In this document: in pieces, positions 9,154 to 16,983 of the stretch | Layout: each line of letters opens with the position of its first letter | How positions within the stretch are numbered: position 1 is the first letter of the stretch | DNA from: an uncultured Prevotella sp. | Lineage (GTDB): Bacteria > Bacteroidota > Bacteroidia > Bacteroidales > Bacteroidaceae | Direction of reading: 5' to 3' | NCBI GenBank assembly: GCA_946998295.1 | Contig: CAMPYS010000011.1 | Location: 1-48,078 of the forward strand | Length of the DNA: 48,078 nt | Program-made: the position numbers and the translations under genes | Notes under the pieces: model-generated | Database searches by the model: none | The model's input: only the letters and a program-made list of their open reading frames with translations | Told to the model about the DNA's origin: nothing

Positions 9154-9182
9154 AATAGGTATTTTGTTAAATCCCTATTTTT
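9154..9182 (+). terminator. Weak terminator after the S8 protease gene
   Basis: AATAGG at 9154-9159 pairs with CCTATT at 9174-9179, followed by a few T residues. Only 6 bp and AT-rich, but it sits 20 nt past the stop codon, before the flavodoxin promoter. Confidence 0.3.
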
Positions 9183-9187
9183 AGGTA

Positions 9188-9218
9188 TTGTAAGTATAAA
9201 ACTAACTATATAACTTTG
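9188..9218 (+). promoter_or_regulatory. Promoter of the flavodoxin gene
   Basis: TTG at 9188-9190, a 20-nt spacer and TAACTTTG at 9211-9218 form a good Bacteroidota promoter. The leader to the ATG is about 45 nt. Confidence 0.65.
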
Positions 9219-9270
9219 CAATCATAAAATAAATATCATTATAATTTAGGATTAATTAGATATACAAGAT

Positions 9271-9759
9271 ATGAAAAAAACAATTGTAGTTTTCGGTTCA
9301 TCAACCGGTACTTGTGAAGCTATTGCAAATACTATTGCAGAAAAGCTAGGTGTAGAAGCAATAAACGTAACAGACTTCAATGCTGACGTAGTAGCAAACA
9401 ACGATAATCTAATACTTGGAACTTCTACATGGGGTTCAGGTGAGTTACAAGACGATTGGTATGATGGAATAAAAGTCTTGAAAGACTCTGATTTATCAGG
9501 TAAAACAGTTGCTATCTTTGGATGTGGTGATTCTGAATCATACGGTGATACCTTCTGTGCTGGTATGAAAGAACTATATGATGCAGCTAAAGGAGCTAAT
9601 ATTTTACCTGGAGTTTCAACTGATGGTTATACTTTTGATGACAGTGATGCTGTAATTGATGGTGCTTTTGTAGGTCTTGCTCTTGATGATGTTAATGAAG
9701 ACGATCAGACAGAAGGACGTATAGATGCTTGGATTGAAAGTATAAAAGGTTCACTTTAG
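9271..9759 (+). CDS. fldA: Flavodoxin (long-chain type)
   Basis: Small FMN electron carrier that replaces ferredoxin in low-potential electron transfer, often under iron limitation. The FMN-phosphate loop GSSTGTCEAIA is at 9-19. TSTWGSGELQDDWYDG carries the Trp flavin-stacking loop, and GCGDSESYGDTFC the Tyr-side loop. At 162 residues, with the insert after the fifth strand, it is the long-chain class. It has its own promoter and is followed 43 nt later by its usual Bacteroidota neighbour, a DUF2023 protein. Codon use is richer in C-ending codons than that of its neighbours, as expected for a highly expressed gene. Confidence 0.95.
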   Translation: MKKTIVVFGSSTGTCEAIANTIAEKLGVEAINVTDFNADVVANNDNLILGTSTWGSGELQDDWYDGIKVLKDSDLSGKTVAIFGCGDSESYGDTFCAGMKELYDAAKGANILPGVSTDGYTFDDSDAVIDGAFVGLALDDVNEDDQTEGRIDAWIESIKGSL

Positions 9760-9790
9760 TAGAACTAATACGTAGACCACTAATTTTATT

Positions 9791-9797
9791 GGAGGGG
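9791..9797 (+). promoter_or_regulatory. Shine-Dalgarno-like GGAGGGG before the DUF2023 gene
   Basis: GGAGGGG lies 5 nt before the ATG at 9803. Genes in this window almost never carry such a sequence, so it stands out and supports this start. Confidence 0.5.
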
Positions 9798-9802
9798 AAT
9801 GT

Positions 9803-10150
9803 ATGCCTGCTGATATGAAAGTTTTTATGAACCATATATATGAGTTCAAAAAAGGAGTAAGACAAATGGTTCTTTATACTTTTAATAAAAGATATGAAGA
9901 GTTTGTTACTGATAGGCTAAATCATCAGGCTATCCCTTATGTTATACTACCGATAGGAAATGATTGTTTAAATCTTTTCTTTGGTAAGAAAGAGTGCTTG
10001 GATGCCATTAAGCTATTAATTACCAAGCCACTTAATCAACTAACACCAGAAGAAGATTTTATACTTGGAGCAATGTTAGGATATGATATCCGAGTGCAAT
10101 GTGAGCGTTACTGCGAGAAGAAAAATCGCTTATGTAGTCAAGTACAATAA
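9803..10150 (+). CDS. DUF2023 family protein, flavodoxin partner
   Basis: A 115-residue cytoplasmic protein of the DUF2023 type, found in Bacteroidota next to flavodoxin genes; biochemical role unknown. The first 20 residues (MPADMKVFMNHIYEFKKGVR) lead into an alpha/beta core (MVLYTF, then VILPIGNDCLNLFFG) and a helical segment with TPEEDFILGAMLGYDI. The C-terminus has a Cys cluster (C-x3-C, then a third Cys seven residues later, in QCERYCEKKNRLC) that could bind metal or form disulfides. It is co-transcribed with the flavodoxin gene and followed by a strong terminator at 10260. A role in flavodoxin maturation or redox partnering is inference from gene position only. Confidence 0.8.
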   Translation: MPADMKVFMNHIYEFKKGVRQMVLYTFNKRYEEFVTDRLNHQAIPYVILPIGNDCLNLFFGKKECLDAIKLLITKPLNQLTPEEDFILGAMLGYDIRVQCERYCEKKNRLCSQVQ

Positions 10151-10259
10151 TCTTTTATTTAAACACAAAAAAAATAATATGGCAGAGGTCATAATGAGTT
10201 ATTAAATGAAAATCTTGTTCGCGAAATAAAATTATTTCATAATGTTTTTGTATAGGATT

Positions 10260-10292
10260 AAGGCTGGCTGTGAAGTCAGCCTTTTCTTTTTA
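10260..10292 (+). terminator. Terminator of the flavodoxin-DUF2023 operon
   Basis: A 10-bp stem (10260-10269 with 10274-10283, one G/T wobble) closes a GTGA tetraloop and is followed by TTTTCTTTTT. It is the most canonical intrinsic terminator in the window, about 110 nt after the DUF2023 stop. Confidence 0.85.
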
Positions 10293-10598
10293 TATGTTTT
10301 ATATGTGTAAACTCAAGGTAAATACACCAAAGCTATAATTGTATTTTTAATGAGAGCAAAGTTACTTCTTGTGTCTGTAAATAAATAGCACTTTAAAATT
10401 CCAACTTTATATAAAAAAAATGTTACCTTTTTTGATAAAACGCTTATAACTATGTTCGTTATTTTACACCGTGTACTAATATTTTTTGTAATCTAAGAAG
10501 TATAGCGCTGAACGTCCTAAAGTTGAAGATATAGAGTAAAAAATATACACAAAAAATGATTTAGAAATATTGGTAACTCATAAGGTATAGCTGTGAAA

Positions 10599-10772
10599 TT
10601 AATTTATATTTAAACGAAAATTCAACAAAAATATATACTTCGTAACTGTTTGAAAAACAAACGTATATAATTTCTTTAATAAACTAAATAGTATTTCACT
10701 AATAAACGCAACAGCGATCCTTATAAAACCGTTTCTGCGTTTCTTATTAAAGTGTTTAAGCCTTTCTTTCAT
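10599..10772 (-). CDS. Candidate small basic/hydrophobic protein (57 codons)
   Basis: A minus-strand ORF starting MKERLKHFNKKRRNGFIRIA and running 57 codons to TAA. The first 14 residues are strongly basic. The rest is rich in Phe, Ile, Leu and Val with scattered lysines, like a short membrane-associated or amphipathic peptide. It is one of the few open stretches in a 941-bp gap. I see no TAnnTTTG promoter close upstream and do not recognise a family, so it may be spurious. Its codons are less extreme in AT than the surrounding spacer (CGC, GCG, ATC, AAC), which slightly favours a real or decayed gene. Confidence 0.25.
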   Translation of the reverse strand: MKERLKHFNKKRRNGFIRIAVAFISEILFSLLKKLYTFVFQTVTKYIFLLNFRLNIN

Positions 10773-11023
10773 GATTGTTACTGTAGTTTAACTTAATGGA
10801 TTTTACAATTATTTCTACCAGTAAAATTTCTTTACAAATACTATTTTAAAAATATTCAAGAATTGATTAACTTATTGTATAAAAATCTAATGATTAATCT
10901 TTTAGTAGTACACCTATATTAGTATTTATGCAAGATATTATAGTCAATTAATTCAATAAGCTTATAAATCATTTTAAAAATCAATAATTGTATATGATAT
11001 TATATGTAAAGCCACTTATATTA

Positions 11024-11067
11024 TTATAACAGGGTGAACTCAAAATTTTGAGTTCACCCTGTTATAA
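11024..11067 (-). terminator. Perfect 44-bp palindrome downstream of the C1B peptidase gene
   Basis: Arms of 22 nt (11024-11045 and 11046-11067) are exact reverse complements with no spacer. It lies 24 nt beyond the C1B peptidase stop on the minus strand. A terminator is the simplest reading, although no long T run follows on the minus strand. Confidence 0.55.
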
Positions 11068-11091
11068 GTTTTTTAAATTAATATCTATTTT

Positions 11092-12495
11092 TTATTTGTC
11101 TGCATCAAATAGAGGATCATCAGGCATTAGTATAATAGGTTTCTCCTGTGACGCTTTTAATACTTTCGGTGAAGCATATTTTTTATCCACTACAAGACGA
11201 TAAGAAAACTCATTAAACCAATCGTTGGTCATAATAAGGTATCCGTTATATCCGTTTGATGCACTCCAGCTGTTTTCAACTTTCCACTTTTTAGGATTAC
11301 CTTTTTCATCTAAATCAACAGCAGTTAAAGTCATAGCATGAGTAGAGCCACTATCAAAAGTAGAAATTCGTTTTGCTTTGTCCATAGGGAATGTAGTGCC
11401 AAACAATGTTGCATAATCATAATTATCTAAAGCTAAATAACCACGTTTACGATCAAGTTGTTTACCAACGTCATAGCTTGAATACATCTTAGTAGAATCT
11501 TTTAGAGATGCAATAGCCAATTTATCAATTTCTTCCATTGGTAGGTTAACATATTTCCAGTTATGCCCATCATACATGTGTCTATTATATTCAACCTCAT
11601 AAGTTTTATAATATTCGTGTCGTGGATCATTCATAGCCATTATGAACGTTCCAGAAAGTTTATGACCTATAACTTCATCTCTAAATGATTGTGGAGTATA
11701 AGTTTTAAGTTTGCCTACTTGTTTACCATTTTTATCTTTAAATGCGTATTGGAAAGTTTTTACAGGTTCACCTAAGGCTAATGCTAAAATATTATAGATT
11801 TCTCCGAGCATTTCAGTTTTTCTATTCTGTATCGCTGCAGCTGAAGTCTTTGAATGGCATAAATCTCTAAGTTCAAGAGCAAATTCGCGTAATTTTGAAG
11901 AGATAATAGAGTTCATGCGTGAAGTATTTTCAGAAGAGTAGGTCTCTGGTTGTACTTCCATTGGCACAAGTCCATATTTATCCACTAAGTCTGCTACACC
12001 GCAAAATGTTCCACCATCATTAATAGGATTACGGAAGAAATATTCTATTAGAGGGTCTTTCATAGGTTTATTAGCATTGTCTATTATTGCTTGTAACATC
12101 AAATTAGCCTTCTCTAGCTGATCATGAAAACTCAAGTAAACATGTGAAAACTCTACACGCAAACTGTCCTTATGCTTCCGTGCAAAATTTGCTCGTAATA
12201 CATTAAGTCCAGAAAACAACCAACACCGTCCAGAACTTTTTTGGTTGTGTATATTCTGTTTTGGAGTTTCAATACTAAAGTTTGTATCAAACTTTCCAGA
12301 ATTCCGAAAATTTTTAGCTAATGCATCAATCGAATTTTCAGCAATGGCATTACTCAAAGCTCGGTTTACAGTAGTTTCATATTTATTAGCAAACTTTTGA
12401 ACTGTTTGATAGCTTAAGCCACCTTTCTTTGTCTGTGCATGAGCTATAATTGCTATACCCAATAGCCCATATACAATTAATTTTTTTTTGTTCAT
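11092..12495 (-). CDS. Exported C1B papain-like cysteine peptidase (bleomycin hydrolase/aminopeptidase C family)
   Basis: A 467-residue member of the C1B family, whose cytoplasmic members are hexameric aminopeptidases. This copy begins with a signal peptide (MNKKKLIVYGLLGIAIIAHA, then Q), so it should act outside the cytoplasm. The catalytic set is Gln85 with Cys91 in QKSSGRCWLFSG, His386 in STHAMTL and Asn408 in VENSWS, all in family spacing. The C-terminus extends past the usual end (about 450-467, with an acidic MPDDPLFDADK), so the autoprocessing tail of bleomycin hydrolases appears altered. It follows rsmD by 54 nt with no clear promoter, so it may be co-transcribed with DUF3822 and rsmD. 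Likely role: peptide degradation for nutrition. Confidence 0.9.
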   Translation of the reverse strand: MNKKKLIVYGLLGIAIIAHAQTKKGGLSYQTVQKFANKYETTVNRALSNAIAENSIDALAKNFRNSGKFDTNFSIETPKQNIHNQKSSGRCWLFSGLNVLRANFARKHKDSLRVEFSHVYLSFHDQLEKANLMLQAIIDNANKPMKDPLIEYFFRNPINDGGTFCGVADLVDKYGLVPMEVQPETYSSENTSRMNSIISSKLREFALELRDLCHSKTSAAAIQNRKTEMLGEIYNILALALGEPVKTFQYAFKDKNGKQVGKLKTYTPQSFRDEVIGHKLSGTFIMAMNDPRHEYYKTYEVEYNRHMYDGHNWKYVNLPMEEIDKLAIASLKDSTKMYSSYDVGKQLDRKRGYLALDNYDYATLFGTTFPMDKAKRISTFDSGSTHAMTLTAVDLDEKGNPKKWKVENSWSASNGYNGYLIMTNDWFNEFSYRLVVDKKYASPKVLKASQEKPIILMPDDPLFDADK

Positions 12496-12549
12496 ATAAA
12501 TATTAAATTTTAGATTATAGTATGTTTTATTATATATAGTGAATTTATT

Positions 12550-13080
12550 TTATCTAAATATAGTAAAGTTTACACTACCATAATTTCTATGTTCTTTAAA
12601 ATGTGGATGGTCAGAAAAGCTGTTTTGTTTTCCATGTTCAAAAACAAAAATTCCATTATCAGCTAATAGATTATTATCTAATACAAGTGAAGGTATTTTA
12701 TCTAAATCAGGTAATGTATATGGTGGGTCTGCAAATATAAAATTGAATTTTTCTTTTGTTTTTTTTATATATTTAAAAACATCTCCTCGTACAAGATGTA
12801 TGTTTTTACATTCTATTTTTGTTAAACACTCAGAAATAAACTTATAATGGTCTCTGTCTTTTTCAACGCAAGTTACTTCTTTGCATCCACGAGATAATAA
12901 TTCAAGGCTTATGCTACCCGTTCCCGCAAATAAGTCTAATGCCTTTAAGTCAGTAAAATTAATATATCCTGTAAGTACATTAAAAATATTTTCTTTTGCA
13001 AAGTCTGTTGTAGGACGAGCCTTAAATGTATGTGGAATATTAAAACGTCTACCTTTATATTTCCCTGTTATTATCCTCAT
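12550..13080 (-). CDS. rsmD: 16S rRNA (guanine966-N2)-methyltransferase
   Basis: SAM-dependent methylation of G966 of 16S rRNA during small-subunit assembly. The 176-residue length is typical. The family start MRIITGKYKGRR, the SAM-binding DLFAGTGS at 49-56 and the catalytic DPPY at 118-121 are all present. The gene begins 2 nt after the DUF3822 stop, the conserved pairing in Bacteroidota, so the two are almost certainly co-transcribed. Confidence 0.93.
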   Translation of the reverse strand: MRIITGKYKGRRFNIPHTFKARPTTDFAKENIFNVLTGYINFTDLKALDLFAGTGSISLELLSRGCKEVTCVEKDRDHYKFISECLTKIECKNIHLVRGDVFKYIKKTKEKFNFIFADPPYTLPDLDKIPSLVLDNNLLADNGIFVFEHGKQNSFSDHPHFKEHRNYGSVNFTIFR

Positions 13081-13082
13081 AT

Positions 13083-13901
13083 TTACTTATAGTTCTTATA
13101 TAAAGTTATTAAATCATAGGGGAGTTCTTTCATGTTTATTATACAACTATCTGTAAATTTCTCAGTAGAATATATATCTTTTACAGAATATAAAAAACGA
13201 TTTAATGAGGCTATGAGTTCTTCTCTATTAGGAATATCACCAAACAGATATAAAATACCCATTTTAATGTCTATACCCAATTGCTTCCAAACGCATAAAA
13301 TATAATAAGTTGTGTCATTAATGCTGCAATAGCTATACGAGTTATAAAAGTATATTCTATTTTGTTTAAAACTGAATACTTCAAATTTCTTATTATGAAA
13401 GTAAACAAATAACATCATACTTTCATTTTTGTAATGATAATGGTATGTGTCTATCCATACAGATTGCATAATATGCAAGTAATGAATATCATCAAAATGA
13501 TCATTCAAAACGAGTTGTAAGTCTTTATTTAGTTTATAGGCGATTGATAAATTTAATTCTGATATAGCATTATTTATAATGGTTTCATTATTATTCAACT
13601 TATGAGTAAATTTATATAAATCCTCTACATTTTGTTCATCATACTCCTCTATAGGAATAATCATTGCTGGCGAATCAAGTATTATAATAGAACGTTTATA
13701 CCCACTTAAAAGGAGTTCAGAGGTTTTAAATGCTTCACGTAAATTTGCAGCAATAGAAATACCTTTATTTATATTATAAATTTCATAGGTAAAATCATCT
13801 TTAGTTAAAGGGTCTCCAACAGAAAAAAACATATTACTGTTAGATATTCTAATTGCTAATCTTATACGTTTGTCAGATATGTTAGTTAATGAATTTCCCA
13901 T
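13083..13901 (-). CDS. DUF3822 family protein
   Basis: A Bacteroidota-specific family usually found directly before rsmD; function unknown. The 272-residue product has no signal peptide or membrane span. Its N-terminal half (IRLAIRISNSNMFFSV, SIIILDSPAMIIPIEEYDE) and C-terminal half look like two related alpha/beta lobes, reminiscent of an actin/ASKHA-like fold, which I cannot confirm. I chose the ATG at 13901 (MGNSLTNISD). An in-frame TTG at 13916 lies inside the probable -7 box and is unlikely to be used. The rsmD gene follows after 2 nt. Confidence 0.78.
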   Translation of the reverse strand: MGNSLTNISDKRIRLAIRISNSNMFFSVGDPLTKDDFTYEIYNINKGISIAANLREAFKTSELLLSGYKRSIIILDSPAMIIPIEEYDEQNVEDLYKFTHKLNNNETIINNAISELNLSIAYKLNKDLQLVLNDHFDDIHYLHIMQSVWIDTYHYHYKNESMMLFVYFHNKKFEVFSFKQNRIYFYNSYSYCSINDTTYYILCVWKQLGIDIKMGILYLFGDIPNREELIASLNRFLYSVKDIYSTEKFTDSCIINMKELPYDLITLYKNYK

Positions 13902-13913
13902 ATAAATACTTTG

Positions 13914-13921
13914 CAAACTTA
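13914..13921 (-). promoter_or_regulatory. -7 box of the DUF3822-rsmD operon
   Basis: Minus-strand TAAGTTTG. The predicted start point near 13908 leaves a leader of about 7 nt before the ATG at 13901. Confidence 0.5.
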
Positions 13922-14053
13922 ATATTTTTTTTTCAATTATGACTATTTTATTCAGTTAATACAATAATAGTTATAGAAATATTACTGTTTGTAAAATATT
14001 TATAATAGCAAGATAAATATCTATCACACGTAAATATTTATATTGTTATATAT

Positions 14054-14105
14054 AAAAAAATAGACCTATACATTTAGTTCTTAAGAAATTTAAATGTATA
14101 GGTCT
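14054..14105 (-). terminator. Terminator of glutamine synthetase
   Basis: A perfect 15-bp stem (14062-14076 with 14091-14105) whose loop is itself nearly palindromic (TTCTTAAGAA). On the minus strand it is followed by a run of T (complement of 14054-14060). It lies about 67 nt beyond the glutamine synthetase stop. Confidence 0.8.
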
Positions 14106-14171
14106 TATAAAAAATAACCAATAATAATAATATTATTAAAAAAGAGTTACCCTTTATGAGTATAGAAAGAA

Positions 14172-15677
14172 TTAACCGCAGTTGTAGAATTTCTTAACAA
14201 GTGCGAAAACAGCATTTTCATCACCTGAGATGTCTTTGCGTAATGTACGGTCATCGTATTTTCTTAATTCTGCAATTATACCGTCAATCATACCTTTTGA
14301 GAAGACATCATATTGTTCAAATACTGAACGTTGACGCTCTAAACAGTCTGCAGAAGCAGCACAGCTGTCAGGTAATTGAGCTAATTTAGCAAGTTTGTCA
14401 GCATTTTTTGTGCTATGGATATCACCATCAGCAAATGTTGCTTTAGCAATTTCGAGTGCATTGTCCAACTCAAATCCATGACGACAAGCTACACAAAGTC
14501 CAGCTAACAATTGATAAATATCAGCAGAAGCATCAGGTGAACGCATTTCAACAGTTTGCTTTGAACTGTAATCACGTTCTGTTAGCGGCTCATTAGGGTT
14601 AGCTTTATGGCACATATCCTCGCCAGAAGTCCAGCCAAGAGGTACACGAACAAGTACAGAACGATTACTTATACCCCAGCAAACATTAGTTGGAGCTTCT
14701 TGATGTGGAACAAGACGGAAGTAAGAAGTTGGGTTTTTATTACCAAATGCAGTTATACTTTCTGCAAGTTCCATCATACCAGCTATTGCACGACGAGCAT
14801 CGTCAGAAAGTTTACCATCTTTAAGCATATAGTTTTTACCATCTTTCATTATACGCATATGTATATGCATACCAGAACCAGCTTTTCCAACAGTAATTTT
14901 TGGTGCAAATGTAATATCATATCCCTCTAAGTATCCTAAATTACGTATAATCCATTTTGCTATAAGAATTTGATCAGCACAATCACTTGCTAATACTGGT
15001 AAGAACTCTATTTCATTTTGTTCAAAGCATTTACCCTCTTCAAAGAAAGTACCAACTTCAGAATGTCCATACTTTATTTTTCCGCCACATTCTGCTATTA
15101 ATTTCATGCAACGTGTACGGAAATCGTTTGCTTTAGCAAAAGGTGCACTTTCTTGATAACCTTTTTGGTCTGTTGCTTGGAAAGTATCCTCTTCAGGACT
15201 AATAACATAATATTCTAATTCGCCCATAGCATGGAATTCCATACCAGTAACATCTGTGAAAGATTTTAGAGCTTTTTTTAGAGTGTATTCTGGAGAAGAA
15301 GCTAAAGGCTGTCCGTCACGATTGAAGTAAGAGCATAACATACATATTGTAGGTATTTCTTCAAATGGATCAATAAAAGCTGTAGAGAAACGAGGCATAA
15401 CATATAAGTCACTACTTGCAGCTTGAATAAAACTAAATAGTGATGAACCGTCTACTCGTTCTCCTGAAGTAAGAATAGTTTCAAGGTATTCTACAGAGTG
15501 TAGGATGAAATTTAAAGTCTTTAATCGACCATCACCGGCAGGATACATGAACTTGATCATTTTTATGTCAAGTTCTTGTACTAACCTAATTATGTCATCT
15601 TTTGTAAATTCTTTAGATGACTTTTTCAATTGTGCTTCCAGCTTGTTAGCATAGATTGAAAATGAATTATTTTCCAT
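14172..15677 (-). CDS. glnA: Glutamine synthetase, type I-like
   Basis: ATP-dependent amidation of glutamate to glutamine, the entry point of ammonia assimilation. The 501-residue product has the beta-grasp N-terminal domain (about 30-110, with DGRLKTLNFIL and the GERVDGSSLF loop) and the catalytic domain with MGELEYYVI, FEQNEIEF, GSGMHIHM and NPTSYFRLVP, which hold the metal- and substrate-binding residues. Length and motifs fit class I rather than the roughly 720-residue class III also found in this phylum. I place the start at the ATG at 15677 (MENNSFSIYANK). An in-frame TTG at 15722 overlaps the -7 box. The gene stands alone with its own promoter and terminator. Confidence 0.92.
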   Translation of the reverse strand: MENNSFSIYANKLEAQLKKSSKEFTKDDIIRLVQELDIKMIKFMYPAGDGRLKTLNFILHSVEYLETILTSGERVDGSSLFSFIQAASSDLYVMPRFSTAFIDPFEEIPTICMLCSYFNRDGQPLASSPEYTLKKALKSFTDVTGMEFHAMGELEYYVISPEEDTFQATDQKGYQESAPFAKANDFRTRCMKLIAECGGKIKYGHSEVGTFFEEGKCFEQNEIEFLPVLASDCADQILIAKWIIRNLGYLEGYDITFAPKITVGKAGSGMHIHMRIMKDGKNYMLKDGKLSDDARRAIAGMMELAESITAFGNKNPTSYFRLVPHQEAPTNVCWGISNRSVLVRVPLGWTSGEDMCHKANPNEPLTERDYSSKQTVEMRSPDASADIYQLLAGLCVACRHGFELDNALEIAKATFADGDIHSTKNADKLAKLAQLPDSCAASADCLERQRSVFEQYDVFSKGMIDGIIAELRKYDDRTLRKDISGDENAVFALVKKFYNCG

Positions 15678-15719
15678 AATTGATAGGTATTTAAGTTTTT
15701 CTATAAGAATTATCTTTTG

Positions 15720-15727
15720 CAAATTTA
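15720..15727 (-). promoter_or_regulatory. -7 box of glutamine synthetase
   Basis: Minus-strand TAAATTTG followed by C. The start point near 15714 gives a leader of about 37 nt to the ATG at 15677. Confidence 0.55.
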
Positions 15728-15809
15728 TGAAATATATTTATGTAAACCTAACTATTTTGGTAATATTCAATAAATATATTTATTATTTTAAATTAAGATA
15801 AGTAACTTA

Positions 15810-16970
15810 CTATTTGAAAGCATCTGTAGGCCAAGGCGCATAAACTTCCCATCCTACTTTTTTACCTTTTGTTACTTTAAGCCCCCAAAAACTTAAATCT
15901 ACTGGTTCTGTTTCTACTTTTTTCTCAATATTGTCAGGAAGGTTGCAGAAAAAATCAATTCCTGTCAATTCTTCAAGTTTTTTTATGTTTATGGCAAAAT
16001 CTCCAAATGTTCTTTTCTTGTTATATTCTTCGCTGTTAGTATGTTTTACCCACAAAGCCATTGCATGATATTTATTACCTTTTTTACACAGTATAGCCAT
16101 ATAGAAGTGACGAGAAACAGGAAGGTTCATTTTTTTAGTAGCTTTTCTTCCGTTACTAAATGACATACCAGGCTTAATTTCTGTTTGTTCCCATGTGGCT
16201 ATATTTTTCTTATCTATTGCAGCAGCTTTTACTATATATAATGTATCTCTGAACATTGAGTTATTTAAAGATCTAACATATTCTTCCATTTTTTGCCATA
16301 GTTGTTGGTTATGTCTCCAATATTGTGGTGCCATATTACTTAGGTAAAAGGTCTGAGCATTTTGTTGTCTATCCATAGGTTTGTCAGCTGAAGGACATAA
16401 ATGGCCTCTATCAAAAGCTGTACCTTTGAAGTCTGAATTTTTAGATCTATATTTTTCAGGTATATTCTCATCCTCTATGAATTTATTTCCTCGTTTAACA
16501 GGATAGTCTGTTACAGAATTACCATCATACATATAATAACAAGTCCATCGGTTAGATTTTAACGATTTATCCCATTCTAAAGAGAAGTTTACTTCTTTTC
16601 TTTTACGATTTGTATTATTCCATATTTTAGTAATAACCAATGTGTTTCCGTTGTCATGTGTTAATGCAGGATATTCTATTCTCCATGCATAAGGAGCATT
16701 TCTTGAGACTTTGTTAGCATTTTTATTGCTCTTTTTATCCTGTTTAGGTATGTTTATTTCTGTATATTGAGAGGATAAGAAGTCGACAGACTTTCCATTA
16801 TTTTTCAAGTAAACCTTAACACCTATATCAGCAACTTCTTTTATACTGTCTATTTCAGTAATTGGATAGGTAATGATTTTGTTATTTTTTAATCTTACAG
16901 AAAATTCATCTTTAGCAGCAAGATTTAATGTAGTAATTAAAGCTATTAAAGCAAAAGTATATTTTTTCAT
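15810..16970 (-). CDS. Secreted DNA/RNA non-specific endonuclease
   Basis: A 386-residue exported nuclease of the Serratia NucA type (beta-beta-alpha metal fold), cutting DNA and RNA without sequence preference. Residues 1-19 are a signal peptide (ALIALITTLNLAA). Residues 20-90 form a linker domain of unknown role (VRLKNNKIITYPITEIDSI), resembling an N-terminal segment common in Prevotella exported proteins. The nuclease domain carries the hallmark DRGH at 187-190 (His190 the general base), FYLSNMAPQ at 208-216, and Asn221 and Glu229 in NQQLWQKMEE as likely metal ligands. It follows an unknown exported protein by 13 nt on the same strand. Likely role: use of extracellular nucleic acid or biofilm/NET degradation (inference). 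Confidence 0.9.
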   Translation of the reverse strand: MKKYTFALIALITTLNLAAKDEFSVRLKNNKIITYPITEIDSIKEVADIGVKVYLKNNGKSVDFLSSQYTEINIPKQDKKSNKNANKVSRNAPYAWRIEYPALTHDNGNTLVITKIWNNTNRKRKEVNFSLEWDKSLKSNRWTCYYMYDGNSVTDYPVKRGNKFIEDENIPEKYRSKNSDFKGTAFDRGHLCPSADKPMDRQQNAQTFYLSNMAPQYWRHNQQLWQKMEEYVRSLNNSMFRDTLYIVKAAAIDKKNIATWEQTEIKPGMSFSNGRKATKKMNLPVSRHFYMAILCKKGNKYHAMALWVKHTNSEEYNKKRTFGDFAINIKKLEELTGIDFFCNLPDNIEKKVETEPVDLSFWGLKVTKGKKVGWEVYAPWPTDAFK

Positions 16971-16983
16971 TTGAATGATTGAA

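Larger units (their letters stand above)
10151..11091. other. 941-bp intergenic region
   Basis: Holds the flavodoxin-operon terminator near its left end and a perfect 44-bp palindrome near its right end. Between them lies very AT-rich sequence with one candidate 57-codon minus-strand ORF (10599-10772) and an isolated minus-strand TAACTTTG box at 10357-10364. I see no tRNA, no repeat array and no recognisable pseudogene. Confidence 0.6.

Noticed and set aside
10151..10259. Tiny 8-codon ORF (ATGGCAGAGG...) after the DUF2023 gene
   Set aside because: Too short, with no start context and lying in the transcript's 3' region before the terminator.
10703..10746. AAACGCA/TGCGTTT inverted repeat as transposon end
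   Set aside because: Only 7 bp with a long loop, inside the candidate small ORF, and no transposase or target duplication nearby.
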